Origin: Rufibacter psychrotolerans
GTDB lineage: Bacteria > Bacteroidota > Bacteroidia > Cytophagales > Hymenobacteraceae
Reading direction: 5' to 3'
Length of the DNA: 64,000 bases
NCBI RefSeq assembly: GCF_016924645.1
Contig: NZ_JAFFJV010000003.1
Location: forward strand, 310,001 to 374,000
Part shown: positions 16,962 through 26,405 of the stretch, in pieces
Layout: each line of letters opens with the position of its first letter
Numbering within the stretch: position 1 is the stretch's first letter
Notes under the pieces: model-generated
Seen by the model: the letters and a program-made list of their open reading frames with translations, nothing else
Databases searched by the model: none
What the model was told of the DNA's origin: nothing
Translations under genes and position numbers: made by a program

Positions 16962-18269
16962 TTAGAACCCTCCGCGGAACTTATACGTCTGCGCCACCTT
17001 GTCAATGGCCACAATGTAGGCGGCAATACGCATGGGCACGTTGTATTTCTGAGAGGTAGCGTACACCTTTTTAAAGGCTTCGGTCATGATCCGGTCAGAG
17101 CGCTCGGTGACCATGTCCAGGCTCCATTTGTAGCCCAGGCGGTTCTGCACCCACTCAAAGTAAGACACCGTTACCCCGCCCGAGTTGGCCAGGATGTCTG
17201 GCACCACCATAATGCCTTTCTCATTGATGATCTTGTCGGCGTTGGCCGAGGTAGGGCCGTTGGCACCCTCCACAATCAACCTGGCCTGGATCTGATCTGC
17301 GTTGCGGGCGGTGATCACGTCTTCCACGGCGGCCGGTACCAGCACGTCTATCTTAGAAGTGAGCAACTCCTCATTGCTGATGGGCTCAGCGCCCAAGAAA
17401 CCTTCCAGACGGCCGTTGTGGGCGTTTTTGTAGGCAATGGCTTCCTCTATGTTAATGCCGTTGTCGTTCCAGTAGGCGCCGCTCACGTCGCTCACGCCCA
17501 GGATCTTCACACCCCGCTCCGCCAGCAGTTTGGCGGCCCAGGAACCTACGTTCCCGAAGCCCTGCACCGCCGCCGTAGATTGGGTGGGGTCCATGCCCAG
17601 CACCTCCATGGCGGCCATGGCCGAAACCATCACCCCGCGGCCGGTAGCCTCCACGCGGCCCAGAGAACCGCCCAGCACCAGCGGCTTGCCGGTTACCACC
17701 GAGTTCACGGTCATGCCCTTGGTTTTGGAGTATTCGTCCATGAGCCAGGCCATCTCGCGTGGGCCGGTACCCATGTCGGGGGCCGGAATGTCCTGGTCTG
17801 GCCCGAAGGTATCAATCAAGGCCACGGTATAGGCGCGGGTGAGGCGCTCAATCTCGCCGGCAGACATGGTAGAAGGGTCGCAGACAATACCGCCTTTGGC
17901 TCCACCGTACGGAATGTCCACCACGGCGCATTTCCAGGTCATCCAGGCGGCCAGGGCTTTCACCTCGTCCAGGAACACGCCTTTGTCATAGCGAATACCG
18001 CCCTTGGAAGGGCCTAATATATTGGAGTGCACTACCCTGAAGCCTTCAAACACCTTCACGCTGCCATCGTCCATGGTGACGGGCAAGTTCACAATTACCT
18101 GCCGGGCCGGCGATTTCAGAACCTCATATGTTTCGTCATCCAGACCCAGCACTTCCGCCGCAATGTTGAAACGGGACATCATAGACTCAAAAGGGTTCTC
18201 TTTGTCTTTGATGGGGGCGGGCTCCTTGTAGGCCATTTTACTTTGTATCACTGCCTTATACGCTGCCAT
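16962..18269 (-). CDS. gdhA: Glutamate dehydrogenase (Glu/Leu/Phe/Val dehydrogenase family)
   Basis: NAD(P)-dependent oxidative deamination of glutamate or the reverse amination. The 435 residues have the dimerisation domain with KGGIRYDKGV, catalytic Lys in KCAVVDIPYGGAKGGI, the Asp of PDMGTGPREMAW, and a Rossmann domain with VQGFGNVGSWAA. The length and sequence are those of the hexameric GDH of Bacteroidota rather than leucine dehydrogenase. It is monocistronic, with a -7 box at 18308-18315 and its own terminator. Two further family members lie at 32376-33602 and 51927-53027. Confidence 0.93.
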   Translation of the reverse strand: MAAYKAVIQSKMAYKEPAPIKDKENPFESMMSRFNIAAEVLGLDDETYEVLKSPARQVIVNLPVTMDDGSVKVFEGFRVVHSNILGPSKGGIRYDKGVFLDEVKALAAWMTWKCAVVDIPYGGAKGGIVCDPSTMSAGEIERLTRAYTVALIDTFGPDQDIPAPDMGTGPREMAWLMDEYSKTKGMTVNSVVTGKPLVLGGSLGRVEATGRGVMVSAMAAMEVLGMDPTQSTAAVQGFGNVGSWAAKLLAERGVKILGVSDVSGAYWNDNGINIEEAIAYKNAHNGRLEGFLGAEPISNEELLTSKIDVLVPAAVEDVITARNADQIQARLIVEGANGPTSANADKIINEKGIMVVPDILANSGGVTVSYFEWVQNRLGYKWSLDMVTERSDRIMTEAFKKVYATSQKYNVPMRIAAYIVAIDKVAQTYKFRGGF

Positions 18270-18307
18270 AATTTAAAATTTGGAAATATTTGCTTCATAA
18301 GCGGGAG

Positions 18308-18315
18308 CAAAATTA
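18308..18315 (-). promoter_or_regulatory. Putative -7 element of gdhA
   Basis: Minus-strand TAATTTTG, 39 bases upstream of the gdhA ATG; a TTTG at 18330-18333 is nearer than the usual -33 spacing. Confidence 0.5.
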
Positions 18316-18364
18316 CCAAATTCTTAAAACAAAGCTAACTTTTGCGTGCTTCTGTGCGGGAAAT

Positions 18365-19195
18365 TTATCGCACCAATTCCAGAAAGGCTACCAGAAACGG
18401 GATTACCAGGATAAGGCTGTCAAAGCGGTCCAGGATGCCGCCGTGCCCTGGAATCAGCGTGCCGGAGTCTTTTACCTGCAGGCTCCGCTTGAGCATAGAT
18501 TCTACCAGATCGCCCCACACCCCGAAGATGGACACCAACACAGCCACGCCCAGCCAGTGCTCCAGCGACAGATCCTCAAACGAACGGGAAAGCAACCAGG
18601 CCACGCCCAAGGACAGCAGCACGCCGCCTACCAGGCCCTCCCAGGTTTTGCCGGGCGAAATTCGGGGAAATAATTTATTTTTCCCAAGGGTTCGGCCGGC
18701 TGCGTAGGCCCCGGTATCTGAGGACCAGATCAGGAACATCACCCCTAGTATAATTTGCCAGCTGTATCTGTCGGGCAAAAACGCCAGTACGTGCAGCAGG
18801 GAAAAGGGCAAGGCAATGTACAGCACGCCCAGCAAGGTGAGGGCAATGTTCACAAAGGGGTGTTCGGTCTTGCGGTAAAGCTCTGCCACCAGGGTAATGA
18901 ACAGGAGCGGCAGGAGCAGAAAGAGCCATTCGGGGCTTAGGTCGTTCGCCTTTACCCAGAACCCCAGGCCAAACATGGCCCCGCCCAGCAGCACCCCCAG
19001 CACCTTGTTGGGCCGGTAGCCTTTTTCAGCCAGTAAACGGTAAAACTCCAGTAGCCCCAGCACCGTGAGCAGCAGGAACAGCAGAAAAAACGTCCACTGG
19101 TTCCAGTAGATGGCCCCAATGAAAACGGCGCCTCCAATTACTCCGGCCAAGACCCGCTGCTGCAGGTTGCTTAATTCTTTCTTTTGATTCTCCAT
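18365..19195 (-). CDS. cdsA: Phosphatidate cytidylyltransferase
   Basis: Makes CDP-diacylglycerol from phosphatidate and CTP. The 276-residue membrane protein has about seven hydrophobic segments and the CdsA signature SDTGAYAAGRTLGKNKLFPRI ... SPGKTWEG, then GDLVESMLKRSLQVKDSG with the essential Asp pair, ending in FLELVR. ATG 19195 (MENQKKELSN) is chosen because the longer frame is low-quality and runs over the neighbouring CPBP gene. It follows the CPBP gene with a 74-base gap that contains a weak palindrome. Confidence 0.94.
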   Translation of the reverse strand: MENQKKELSNLQQRVLAGVIGGAVFIGAIYWNQWTFFLLFLLLTVLGLLEFYRLLAEKGYRPNKVLGVLLGGAMFGLGFWVKANDLSPEWLFLLLPLLFITLVAELYRKTEHPFVNIALTLLGVLYIALPFSLLHVLAFLPDRYSWQIILGVMFLIWSSDTGAYAAGRTLGKNKLFPRISPGKTWEGLVGGVLLSLGVAWLLSRSFEDLSLEHWLGVAVLVSIFGVWGDLVESMLKRSLQVKDSGTLIPGHGGILDRFDSLILVIPFLVAFLELVR

Positions 19196-19269
19196 GAATA
19201 AGGAACATATACGGGCCCAGGCCGAAGAAGTAACCCGCCTGTTTTGGAGCCGATTTTTAAGATTTGAGG

Positions 19270-20211
19270 TTAAAACCGGTGCGGCTGCGCCGGCGCGGGT
19301 GCGCAACGGAAGCCTTTGTACAAGCTGTACAGCAGCACCACCGTCAGCCCCAGAGACACCAAGGACAAGGGCAGGCTGGCGGCCTCGGTAGACTCCACGT
19401 TCATGGTAATGGACTGCCGCTGGGCCAGGTACATCATCAGCACCATGAACCCGTTGTTGATAAAGTGCCCTATGATGGGCACCCAGATATTGCCCGACCA
19501 CCAGTACAGGTAGCCAAACAGTACTCCCAGCATGATACGGGGCACCACGCCATAGAACTGCATATGAATCAACCCGAAGATGATCGCCGACACCCAGATA
19601 GCCAGGTGCGGATTACGCCACCAGCGCTGCAACTCCTGCTGAATCACGCCCCTGAAGACCAATTCCTCGCCCACGGCGGGCAATATGGCAAACACCAGCA
19701 AACCTAAGACCAGCTGCGGAATGGTGGTGATTTTGGTCAGTTCCAGGGTCAGTTCGCGCAGGGTGTCTTCTTTTTCGCGGGCCCAGCGTTCAAACCCCTC
19801 CATAAACGCCGGGAAATCCACGTTGGCGTTCCAATGCACCAGCCAGGAGGCCGCGGGCATAATCACCAACAAGAGCACGGCACTGCCCAAAAGCAAATGG
19901 AACGGCACGCTGCTGCGCGGCGAAAGGTAATCGGCCGGCCGGTGGGCATACACCCGCAGAAACATCAAAGACGAAATGGTAAACCCCGCCAGGTGCACCA
20001 CGCCCTGGAACAGCACCAGAGCACTGCGGCTCTCGGGGTAATCTTTGGGCCGGGCCAGCATGTTGGCCGTCTCGGTTATGCCATAGCCCCAAATGGCCTT
20101 TACCAGCAGCATCGCCAGGAAATTCCCAATGAACATACCCGCCATCACAAACAAAGTAAACAGTAAAAGTGACTTAAAAGGGTGCAGCGAAGGCGAGATG
20201 AAACCTTTCAT
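19270..20211 (-). CDS. CPBP family intramembrane protease (CAAX-type)
   Basis: Membrane protein of 313 residues with about seven to eight helices and the glutamate protease signature GEELVFRGVIQQEL (about 198-211) followed by FGLIHMQF with the metal-binding His. These are motifs 1 and 2 of the Abi/CPBP (CAAX protease) family, so all catalytic residues appear present. Substrate unknown; family members range from prenyl-protein processing in eukaryotes to bacteriocin self-immunity in bacteria. It is probably co-transcribed with cdsA downstream and is divergent from dusB with only 56 bases between the starts. Confidence 0.88.
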   Translation of the reverse strand: MKGFISPSLHPFKSLLLFTLFVMAGMFIGNFLAMLLVKAIWGYGITETANMLARPKDYPESRSALVLFQGVVHLAGFTISSLMFLRVYAHRPADYLSPRSSVPFHLLLGSAVLLLVIMPAASWLVHWNANVDFPAFMEGFERWAREKEDTLRELTLELTKITTIPQLVLGLLVFAILPAVGEELVFRGVIQQELQRWWRNPHLAIWVSAIIFGLIHMQFYGVVPRIMLGVLFGYLYWWSGNIWVPIIGHFINNGFMVLMMYLAQRQSITMNVESTEAASLPLSLVSLGLTVVLLYSLYKGFRCAPAPAQPHRF

Positions 20212-20267
20212 ATAGGCGGTGTGGTTTTAATGAGGTAAATTTACGCGAAATATTTAAACTCAATCAC

Positions 20268-21269
20268 GTGGTAAAAATCGGCAAGATAGAGCTTCCGGAG
20301 TTCCCGCTGCTGCTGGCCCCCATGGAAGACGTCAGCGATCCGCCTTTCCGGGCGGTCTGCAAGGCCAACGGCGCCGACTTAATGTATACGGAGTTCATCT
20401 CCTCTGAGGGGCTTATCCGCGATGCGGCCAAGAGCCGCCAGAAACTGGACATCTTTGATTACGAGCAACCCATCGGGATCCAGATTTTCGGGTCCGATAT
20501 TGATTCCATGCGCGAATCGGCGGTGATCTCGGCGCAGGTAGGTCCAGATCTCATTGACATCAACTACGGCTGTCCGGTGAAGAACGTGGCCTGTAAAGGT
20601 GCCGGGGCGGCCCTGCTGCGCGATGTGCCCAAAATGGTGGCCATGACTTCGGCTATTGTGAAAGCGGTAGAGCCTTTTGGCTTGCCAGTGACGGTGAAAA
20701 CCCGCCTGGGCTGGGACGATGCTACTAAAAACGTGGAGGAAGTAGCCGAGCGTTTGCAGGACATCGGGATTCAGGCTTTGACCATCCACGGCCGCACCCG
20801 CGTGCAGATGTACAAAGGCGAGGCAGATTGGACCCTGATCCAGAAAGTGAAAGAAAATCCGCGCATCCAGATCCCTGTCTTCGGGAACGGCGACATTGAC
20901 ACGCCCCAGAAAGCCGTGGAGTACAAAAACAAATATGGCGTTGACGGGGTCATGATTGGCCGCGCTTCCATTGGCTATCCGTGGATTTTCCGGGAGGTGA
21001 AGCACTACATGCAAACCGGCGAGTTGCTGGCGCCGCCTACCATCCAGGAGCGTATTGACATGTGCAAGATGCACTTTGACAAGAGCCTGGAGTGGAAAGG
21101 CCCGCGCCTGGGCATTTTTGAGATGCGCCGCCATTATGCCAATTACTTTAGGGGTTTGCCTAACGTAAAAACTTACCGCACGCGCCTGGTACAGACCGAG
21201 GACCCGGCCGAGATCTACTCCATTCTGGACGAGATCGCTAATACCATGGAGTACGCCGAGGTAGAATAG
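20268..21269 (+). CDS. dusB: tRNA-dihydrouridine synthase
   Basis: Flavoenzyme that reduces specific uridines in tRNA D-loops. The 333-residue protein has the TIM-barrel FMN motif LAPMEDVSDPPFR, catalytic Cys in NYGCPVKNVACKGAGAALL, and VKTRLGWD, HGRTRVQMYKG, GNGDIDTP, MIGRASIGYPWIF of the Dus family. Start is a GTG at 20268, giving the conserved MVKIG N-terminus. It ends 18 bases before the longest palindrome in the window. Confidence 0.93.
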   Translation: MVKIGKIELPEFPLLLAPMEDVSDPPFRAVCKANGADLMYTEFISSEGLIRDAAKSRQKLDIFDYEQPIGIQIFGSDIDSMRESAVISAQVGPDLIDINYGCPVKNVACKGAGAALLRDVPKMVAMTSAIVKAVEPFGLPVTVKTRLGWDDATKNVEEVAERLQDIGIQALTIHGRTRVQMYKGEADWTLIQKVKENPRIQIPVFGNGDIDTPQKAVEYKNKYGVDGVMIGRASIGYPWIFREVKHYMQTGELLAPPTIQERIDMCKMHFDKSLEWKGPRLGIFEMRRHYANYFRGLPNVKTYRTRLVQTEDPAEIYSILDEIANTMEYAEVE

Positions 21270-21287
21270 CACGTACCTTTGGTAGAC

Positions 21288-21336
21288 AAAAGCGTTTCGG
21301 GGCTGTTTTCTGGAAAAACAGCCCCGAAACGCTTTT
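21288..21336. repeat. Intergenic palindrome, perfect 22-bp arms
   Basis: Arms AAAAGCGTTTCGGGGCTGTT.. (21288-21309) and its exact complement (21315-21336) around CTGGA; ends in TTTT, so it could also terminate dusB transcription. Confidence 0.95.
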
Positions 21337-21436
21337 GTATTTGTATAACCTGCTTTTATGGTGGTGAGTGCAGTTGCCGCTTGCCTAAATTCTGCTGCGT
21401 ATGGGCTCTATTTGTAGTTGATGCTTTGGCTTTTTG

Positions 21437-21622
21437 CTGGCGTAGCGGCGGTTTGTCTATGAACTTATGGGCTTAGTTGTTTTATCTTTTCTGATAAGCG
21501 CTCACGGCCGCGGGGCCCCGTCTTTTCCCCTCGCACTGCCCTTGCGGCCCACGCTTGCAGTCTGCTCTTAGCTTCTGTTCTTCAGGGGCCACAAGCGAGG
21601 CGCTCGAGCCAAAGACTGGAAT
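21437..21622 (+). repeat. Dispersed repeat R1, copy A
   Basis: The 125-base core (21498-21622) matches the reverse complement of 32051-32175 with three mismatches by eye. A weaker match extends left to about 21437 (GCTGGCG ... GTTTGTCTATG). Confidence 0.9.
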
Positions 21623-21766
21623 CGGGATCTTCCAACTGTGGACTTGCATAGCAGCTATCTCGCATAGAAGCAATGCTGCTTCTATCGCAAGACCTCACAA
21701 AATTTCAAAACCGGTGAGGTTTCTCCGCTTTTCCACGCTGGCTTGACCTTAGACCTTGTCTCTCTA

Positions 21767-21837
21767 TGGCGCGGATTTACTTCCGTGCCTAACCTGCTCC
21801 TATAGAAAGTAGAGGGCAAGGAAGTAAATCTGCGCCA
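21767..21837. repeat. 18-base inverted repeat with 35-base centre
   Basis: TGGCGCGGATTTACTTCC (21767-21784) and GGAAGTAAATCTGCGCCA (21820-21837) are complementary with one mismatch. Confidence 0.85.
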
Positions 21838-22226
21838 GTTGGCATCTGATTTTCAATCAAATCTTTATCCTAATTCAGGCACCATTCTCATGGTTCAAGT
21901 CTGTGACTTGGACCTACCATGCCGGCAGTTTGCAACTCCCGTGTGGCGAAAACTTGAACAGAAACACCACCATTACTCCAGAACCGCTGGCGCGAGCCTC
22001 CGGCTCGTGTCCGCACGCATGCCCGGGGCGCTGCCGGCAAACAGGCTGCTGTCTCAAGAAAGCATTACTTCGTTTAGGGGTCTTACTAAGAAAACAGCTC
22101 CGAAACGCTAGTTCCAGTTGAGGCCTCTGCAGCAACCAAAAAAAGCGAAAAGGTGGGCTCCCTTGATGTGGGCTTGCGTTTTTAACCTGTTTCCTGAAAA
22201 ACTCCTCTTAAACGCTGAGCAAATGT

Positions 22227-22234
22227 TATCTTTG
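22227..22234 (+). promoter_or_regulatory. Putative -7 element of the EamA gene
   Basis: TATCTTTG, exact TAnnTTTG match, 35 bases upstream of the GTG start. Confidence 0.55.
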
Positions 22235-22268
22235 TGCCTCATTTTAAAGCAGCTTACGCGCACGCTCC

Positions 22269-23180
22269 GTGTCTACTCAAACTACCACTCCGGCTTCTGC
22301 AACTACTTCTTCCACCCCTGCCCTGGCCTGGGCAATTCTGGCGGGCCTGTCCCTGATCTGGGGCACCTCGTTTATTCTGATCAAAAAAGGGCTGGAGGTC
22401 TTCTCGTCCGATGAGTTAGGGGCTATCAGGATCACCATTGCGGCGCTTTCGCTGCTGCCGTTTGCCTTGCGCGGCCTAAAGGTCCCTACACCGGGGCAGT
22501 GGAAATTCCTGCTGATCAGCGGTTTGATCGGCAACCTGATTCCGGCGTTTCTGTTTGCCTATGCTGAGACCAGACTGGCGAGTGGATTGGCCGGAGTATT
22601 AAACTCACTCACCGCCTTGTTCACGCTCATCATAGGGGCGCTTTTCTTTCAGCAGAAGATCACGGTGCTGCGGGTGCTGGGCATTTTGATTGGGATTGGC
22701 GGCACGGCCGTGTTGATTTTCTCGGGCAGCGCCCAGGAAACTTCCTCCAATTCCTTCTACGGCTTGTATGTGGTGCTGGCCACCCTGTTGTACGGCGGCA
22801 GCCTGAACATCATCAAACACTGCCTGGCGGGCATCAAACCCTTAACCATGGCCAGCCTGGCCCTGTTAACCGTGGGCCCTGTTGCGTTTGTGTACCTGTG
22901 CACCACGCCGGCATTTGAGAAACTGGCCACCCAGCCCCAGGCCTGGGAAGCCTTGGGGTACATTGCCCTGCTGGCGGTTTTCAGCACAGCCATTGGGTTG
23001 GTGTTCTACAACAAGCTTATTCACATGACCAACACGCTGTTCGCCAGCACGTCTACGTACCTCATGCCCATTGTGGCCTTGGTCTGGGGCGTGGCCGACG
23101 GGGAAACCATCCACCTGGCGCACTACGTGGGCATGGCCATCATCCTGGCAGGCGTACTGCTGGTGAACCGGGCGAAATAA
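22269..23180 (+). CDS. EamA/DMT-superfamily transporter
   Basis: Inner-membrane permease of 303 residues with ten predicted helices in two EamA repeats (about 15-145 and 160-300). Family signatures are visible: LIWGTSFILIKKGL in helix 1, LASGLAGVLNSLTALFT near helix 4, and TSTYLMPIVALVWG near the end. Such proteins export amino acids, metabolites or nucleotide sugars, but the substrate cannot be predicted. GTG 22269 is the start that keeps the short Thr-rich N-terminus before helix 1. Convergent with the next gene; the 9-base gap leaves no room for a separate terminator. Confidence 0.9.
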   Translation: MSTQTTTPASATTSSTPALAWAILAGLSLIWGTSFILIKKGLEVFSSDELGAIRITIAALSLLPFALRGLKVPTPGQWKFLLISGLIGNLIPAFLFAYAETRLASGLAGVLNSLTALFTLIIGALFFQQKITVLRVLGILIGIGGTAVLIFSGSAQETSSNSFYGLYVVLATLLYGGSLNIIKHCLAGIKPLTMASLALLTVGPVAFVYLCTTPAFEKLATQPQAWEALGYIALLAVFSTAIGLVFYNKLIHMTNTLFASTSTYLMPIVALVWGVADGETIHLAHYVGMAIILAGVLLVNRAK

Positions 23181-23189
23181 AAAAGGGAA

Positions 23190-23675
23190 TTAGCGGTCGG
23201 CGCGGCTCTTCAGGAGCCAGGCCACGGCTTCCTGCTCAGAGATGAAAACCCCCAACTTCACCAGTTTGCCGTAGGCACCTATAGCATCTAACTTATAATG
23301 GGCGTTGAGGTGGGCATAATGGGTGGGGGTCATGAGGTTGGCCAGGTAACTGGGGTAGCCCAGTTCATCTTCCAGGGCCGGGAAGAACGTCTCCTGCATC
23401 CAGGCCTCGTCTTCTGGGGAGAGCTTGCCCCGGCTCCGGAGGTCAAACATCCAGTAGGCGGCCTTTACCTCCTTGGCCATTTCCAGGGCCTGCATGTACG
23501 CTTCCCTTAACTGCTCAGAATCCGGGCTACGAAACCACCGCAGGAACAAGATGTCCAGGTCCCGGCGGTAGGTTAGGTGCAAAGCGCTTTCTTGTATCTC
23601 TCTCTCAATCACGGCCTCTAGCTTTTTGGTTTCTGTAAAAGCAGATATGCCCTTGCCTGCCTGCTCTAAACCCAA
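23190..23675 (-). CDS. Hypothetical protein, STAS-like size, unknown function
   Basis: I do not recognise this family. The acidic, soluble 161-residue protein has no signal peptide or membrane segment. It alternates strands and helices (ILFLRWFRSPDSEQLREAYMQALEMAKEVKAA then YWMFDLRSRGKLSPED), a pattern like small SpoIIAA/STAS-fold proteins, but that is only a suggestion. Start is uncertain: TTG at 23675 as given, or GTG at 23612, which would give 140 residues. It is convergent with the EamA transporter and lies upstream of the amino-acid permease, on the same strand as it. Confidence 0.65.
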   Translation of the reverse strand: MGLEQAGKGISAFTETKKLEAVIEREIQESALHLTYRRDLDILFLRWFRSPDSEQLREAYMQALEMAKEVKAAYWMFDLRSRGKLSPEDEAWMQETFFPALEDELGYPSYLANLMTPTHYAHLNAHYKLDAIGAYGKLVKLGVFISEQEAVAWLLKSRADR

Positions 23676-23768
23676 GCAAGATAGAAAAATTTGAGAAAAA
23701 AGACGCTTTTCTGCAACCTTATTGATTACATCACGTAGTTGCCCAGCAAAAACAGTAGTAATACGGAC

Positions 23769-25514
23769 CTACAACCTTGCTTGTTTTGGGGCTAACTTGC
23801 TGTGCTTAAAGCTATAACCAAAGTAAATTGCCAACCCAATCAGCAGCCAGACGGTAAAGAGCAGCCAGTTGTTCACGCCCAACTGTGTCATGAGATATAG
23901 GTTGGTCAGGAGCCCCAGGACCGGTAGCAACGACAGGCTTTTCCTGAAGGAAACATACGCCAGCAGCACGCAGGAAATCAGGAACACCAACATGGGAATC
24001 TGGTGGCGGAACTCCTCGTACCCGCCCCTGCCGGCCACCGCAGACCAAAATTCATTCACGGCTTCGCGGTTATAGAGGAGCACCAACCCGCCGCCCAGGA
24101 CCAGCAAAAGCGGCACCCACAATTTTCCGTTCAGGTAAGGCACCTTGAAGCGGGCATCAGAAGTACCCAGGGGGTCGATGATGAGAATACCGCCGCACAC
24201 CAGGGCAAACGCGAACAGGGTGCCAATGCTGGTAAGGTCAATCACCAGGTCCATGTTGAGCAGGAGCGCGGGCACGCCCACGAAGAAACCTGTGACCAGG
24301 GTGGAGAAGGAAGGCGTTCTGAAGCGCGGGTGCACCTTGGAGAACACCGGGGGCAACAAGCCGTCGCGCGACATGGTCATCCAGATGCGGGGCTGCCCGA
24401 TCTGAAACACCAGCAGCACCGAGGCCATGGCGAAGATGGCGCTCACCGCCACCACACCGGCCAGCCAGTCCACGCCCACTTTGGTGAACACGTACGCCAG
24501 CGGGTCGCCCACGGCCAGCTCTGTGTACGGCACCATGCCGGTGAGCACCAGCGTAATGATCACGTACAGGACGGTACAGATAATGAGCGCGTAGATCATG
24601 GCGCGGGGCAAATCGCGCTGCGGGTTCTTGCACTCCTCGGCCGTAGTACTAATGGCATCAAACCCAATGTAGGCGAAGAATACCGCACTCACGCCTTTCA
24701 GCACGCCGCCTATGCCGTTAGGGGCAAACGGGCTCCAGTTGGCAGGCTGCACATAAAAAATTCCTACGGCTATCACCACCAACACCACCGCCATTTTCAG
24801 GATCACCAGCAGGTTAGAGGCGTTTTTAGACTCTTTTATCCCGATGTACACCAGCGTGGTGATCACCAGGTTGATCATGAACGCGGGCAGGTCTACCACC
24901 AGCTTGCCGCCCAGGAAATCTGGGGCCGCCAGCCAGGCATTGTATGCTTCCCGCTGCACCGGATCGGCGGCCGAAAGCGGCTGCCCGGCCTGCAACAGCG
25001 CCAGCACCTCATGGTACCCCCGGTAGGCGCTCTGCGTGCCCATGGTGAGCCACACCGGTATATCCAGCCCTACCCCGCTCATGAGCCCCGTGAAATAGTC
25101 GCTCCAGGAGATGGCCACCACTATGTTGCCCACCGTGTACTCCATGATGAGCGCCCAGCCGATGATCCAGGCGGCCAGCTCCCCGAAAGAAGTGTAGGCG
25201 TACGTGTAGGCCGAGCCGCTCACCGGAATGGTGGCCGCAAACTGGGCATAGCACAGCGCCGAGAACGCACACGCAATGGCCGTGAACACGAACAGCAAGG
25301 AAACCGCCGGGCCACCGTCATAACTCGCGTTGCCGATGGTACTGAAAATACCGGCTCCAATGATGGCGGCAATGCCCAAAGAAGTTAAATCTCTGACGGT
25401 TAGGTTACGCTCCAGCCCCTCGTGCACCGTGCCCACGTGGGACTCTACATCGGCGGGCGGGGTATGTAAAACAGTACTTAGGCTCTTGCGGCGGAAAAGA
25501 CTTTTTAGGCTCAC
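23769..25514 (-). CDS. APC-superfamily amino acid permease (CAT-like)
   Basis: Inner-membrane amino-acid transporter of 581 residues with about 14 helices. The N-terminal [29 protein letters not shown] is the APC helix-1 signature; [29 protein letters not shown] is the helix-6/7 consensus of the CAT (cationic amino acid) subfamily, as is the long C-terminal helix pair. A GTG at 25514 is chosen since the frame upstream lacks hydrophobic or conserved sequence. An odd feature is an insertion between helices 3 and 4 (about residues 130-190, [18 protein letters not shown]), longer than in Escherichia coli homologs. Divergent from the four-Cys protein. Confidence 0.9.
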   Translation of the reverse strand: MSLKSLFRRKSLSTVLHTPPADVESHVGTVHEGLERNLTVRDLTSLGIAAIIGAGIFSTIGNASYDGGPAVSLLFVFTAIACAFSALCYAQFAATIPVSGSAYTYAYTSFGELAAWIIGWALIMEYTVGNIVVAISWSDYFTGLMSGVGLDIPVWLTMGTQSAYRGYHEVLALLQAGQPLSAADPVQREAYNAWLAAPDFLGGKLVVDLPAFMINLVITTLVYIGIKESKNASNLLVILKMAVVLVVIAVGIFYVQPANWSPFAPNGIGGVLKGVSAVFFAYIGFDAISTTAEECKNPQRDLPRAMIYALIICTVLYVIITLVLTGMVPYTELAVGDPLAYVFTKVGVDWLAGVVAVSAIFAMASVLLVFQIGQPRIWMTMSRDGLLPPVFSKVHPRFRTPSFSTLVTGFFVGVPALLLNMDLVIDLTSIGTLFAFALVCGGILIIDPLGTSDARFKVPYLNGKLWVPLLLVLGGGLVLLYNREAVNEFWSAVAGRGGYEEFRHQIPMLVFLISCVLLAYVSFRKSLSLLPVLGLLTNLYLMTQLGVNNWLLFTVWLLIGLAIYFGYSFKHSKLAPKQARL

Positions 25515-25607
25515 TGGTTCTGATGGGTGTAAAAATTCAGGGTAAAAGTTAAGGAAAATATTCTGAACGCAGTGGTCTATACGTATATTTAGGGAAACCG
25601 CTCCCCT

Positions 25608-26363
25608 ATGCCTGCCCGTCGTCTCACCGTTTCCGTGCCCCAACCCTGCCAGGAAGACTGGCACTCCATGGTGCCTCAGTTTCAGGGCCGTTTCTGCCAA
25701 AACTGCCAGAAAACGGTGGTGGATTTCACCAGCATGACCGATGCGGAGGTGGTGCGTTGGCTATCAGAACAAACCGGGCAAGCTTGTGGCAGGTTTAGGC
25801 CTGATCAACTGGGGAAAGAATTGGCTACTGCTTCCGGCCGCAGGAAACGTTGGAGGTGGAGGGCTGCTCTGCTTGGCCTCACGGCCTGGCTGGGCACCAA
25901 AACAGGGGAAGCGCAGCAGCTTAATCCCAAGTACATCCATGAACTTCCCGCTCAGGGTGCAACCTCCCAACCGCAAGAAGAAAAGTCTTTAGACGCAGCG
26001 CCATCCCTGCCTGACCCTGCCAGATTGGTGAAAGGAGTAGTGATGGAGGCAGGCAGCAAGCAAAACATACCCGGCGTTACCATTTTCATTAAAGGAACCA
26101 CCATTGGTACCGCCACAGACAAAGACGGCAAATTTGAGATCACCATTCCAGAGCATTTGCCGCTTCAGGAGCAGACACTCGTCTTCTCGTTCATAGGAAT
26201 GGAGTACCAGGAGAAGAAACTCCCTGACCTATTAAAAATGGAACATGCAATTATCTCGCTTACTCCTGACAAAAACGCCTTGATGGGGGAAGTAGTGGTT
26301 GTTGACAGCAGGCGCCACTCGCCCAGAAATTTCCTCTATAAGTTGCGCACGCTCTTCCGCTAA
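25608..26363 (+). CDS. Four-Cys N-domain / single-helix / CarboxypepD_reg-like membrane protein
   Basis: The 251-residue protein has three parts. Residues 1-70 carry C14, C30-x-x-C33 and C60 in the frame CQEDWHSM ... [17 protein letters not shown] ... CGRFRPDQL, resembling a small zinc-binding or redox module. Residues about 84-98 ([14 protein letters not shown]) form one membrane segment after a basic stretch, so the Cys domain should be cytoplasmic. Residues about 138-215 ([28 protein letters not shown]...) are a carboxypeptidase-regulatory beta-sandwich, presumably outside. I recall the same Cys pattern at the start of other Bacteroidota proteins, but do not know a named function. A near-match -7 box TATATTTA lies at 25584-25591. 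Zinc binding is inference. Confidence 0.75.
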   Translation: MPARRLTVSVPQPCQEDWHSMVPQFQGRFCQNCQKTVVDFTSMTDAEVVRWLSEQTGQACGRFRPDQLGKELATASGRRKRWRWRAALLGLTAWLGTKTGEAQQLNPKYIHELPAQGATSQPQEEKSLDAAPSLPDPARLVKGVVMEAGSKQNIPGVTIFIKGTTIGTATDKDGKFEITIPEHLPLQEQTLVFSFIGMEYQEKKLPDLLKMEHAIISLTPDKNALMGEVVVVDSRRHSPRNFLYKLRTLFR

Positions 26364-26405
26364 TTTGTTTAGCGCCTTCTTTCCAGAAAACAGCCTCAAA
26401 ACACC

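Larger units (their letters stand above)
21270..22268. other. One-kilobase repeat mosaic without genes
   Basis: No believable gene. In order it holds the perfect palindrome (21288-21336), repeat R1 copy A (21437-21622), an 18-base inverted repeat (21767-21837), GC-rich dyads around 21980-22050 (GCGAGCC/GGCTCG), two decayed palindromes (22071-22107, 22176-22215) and the EamA -7 box (22227-22234). Short frames here translate repeat sequence. Confidence 0.75.

Noticed and set aside
24003-25388. 461-codon open frame opposite the amino-acid permease
   Set aside because: Antisense shadow, Gln/His/Arg-rich, no start signal or family motif.
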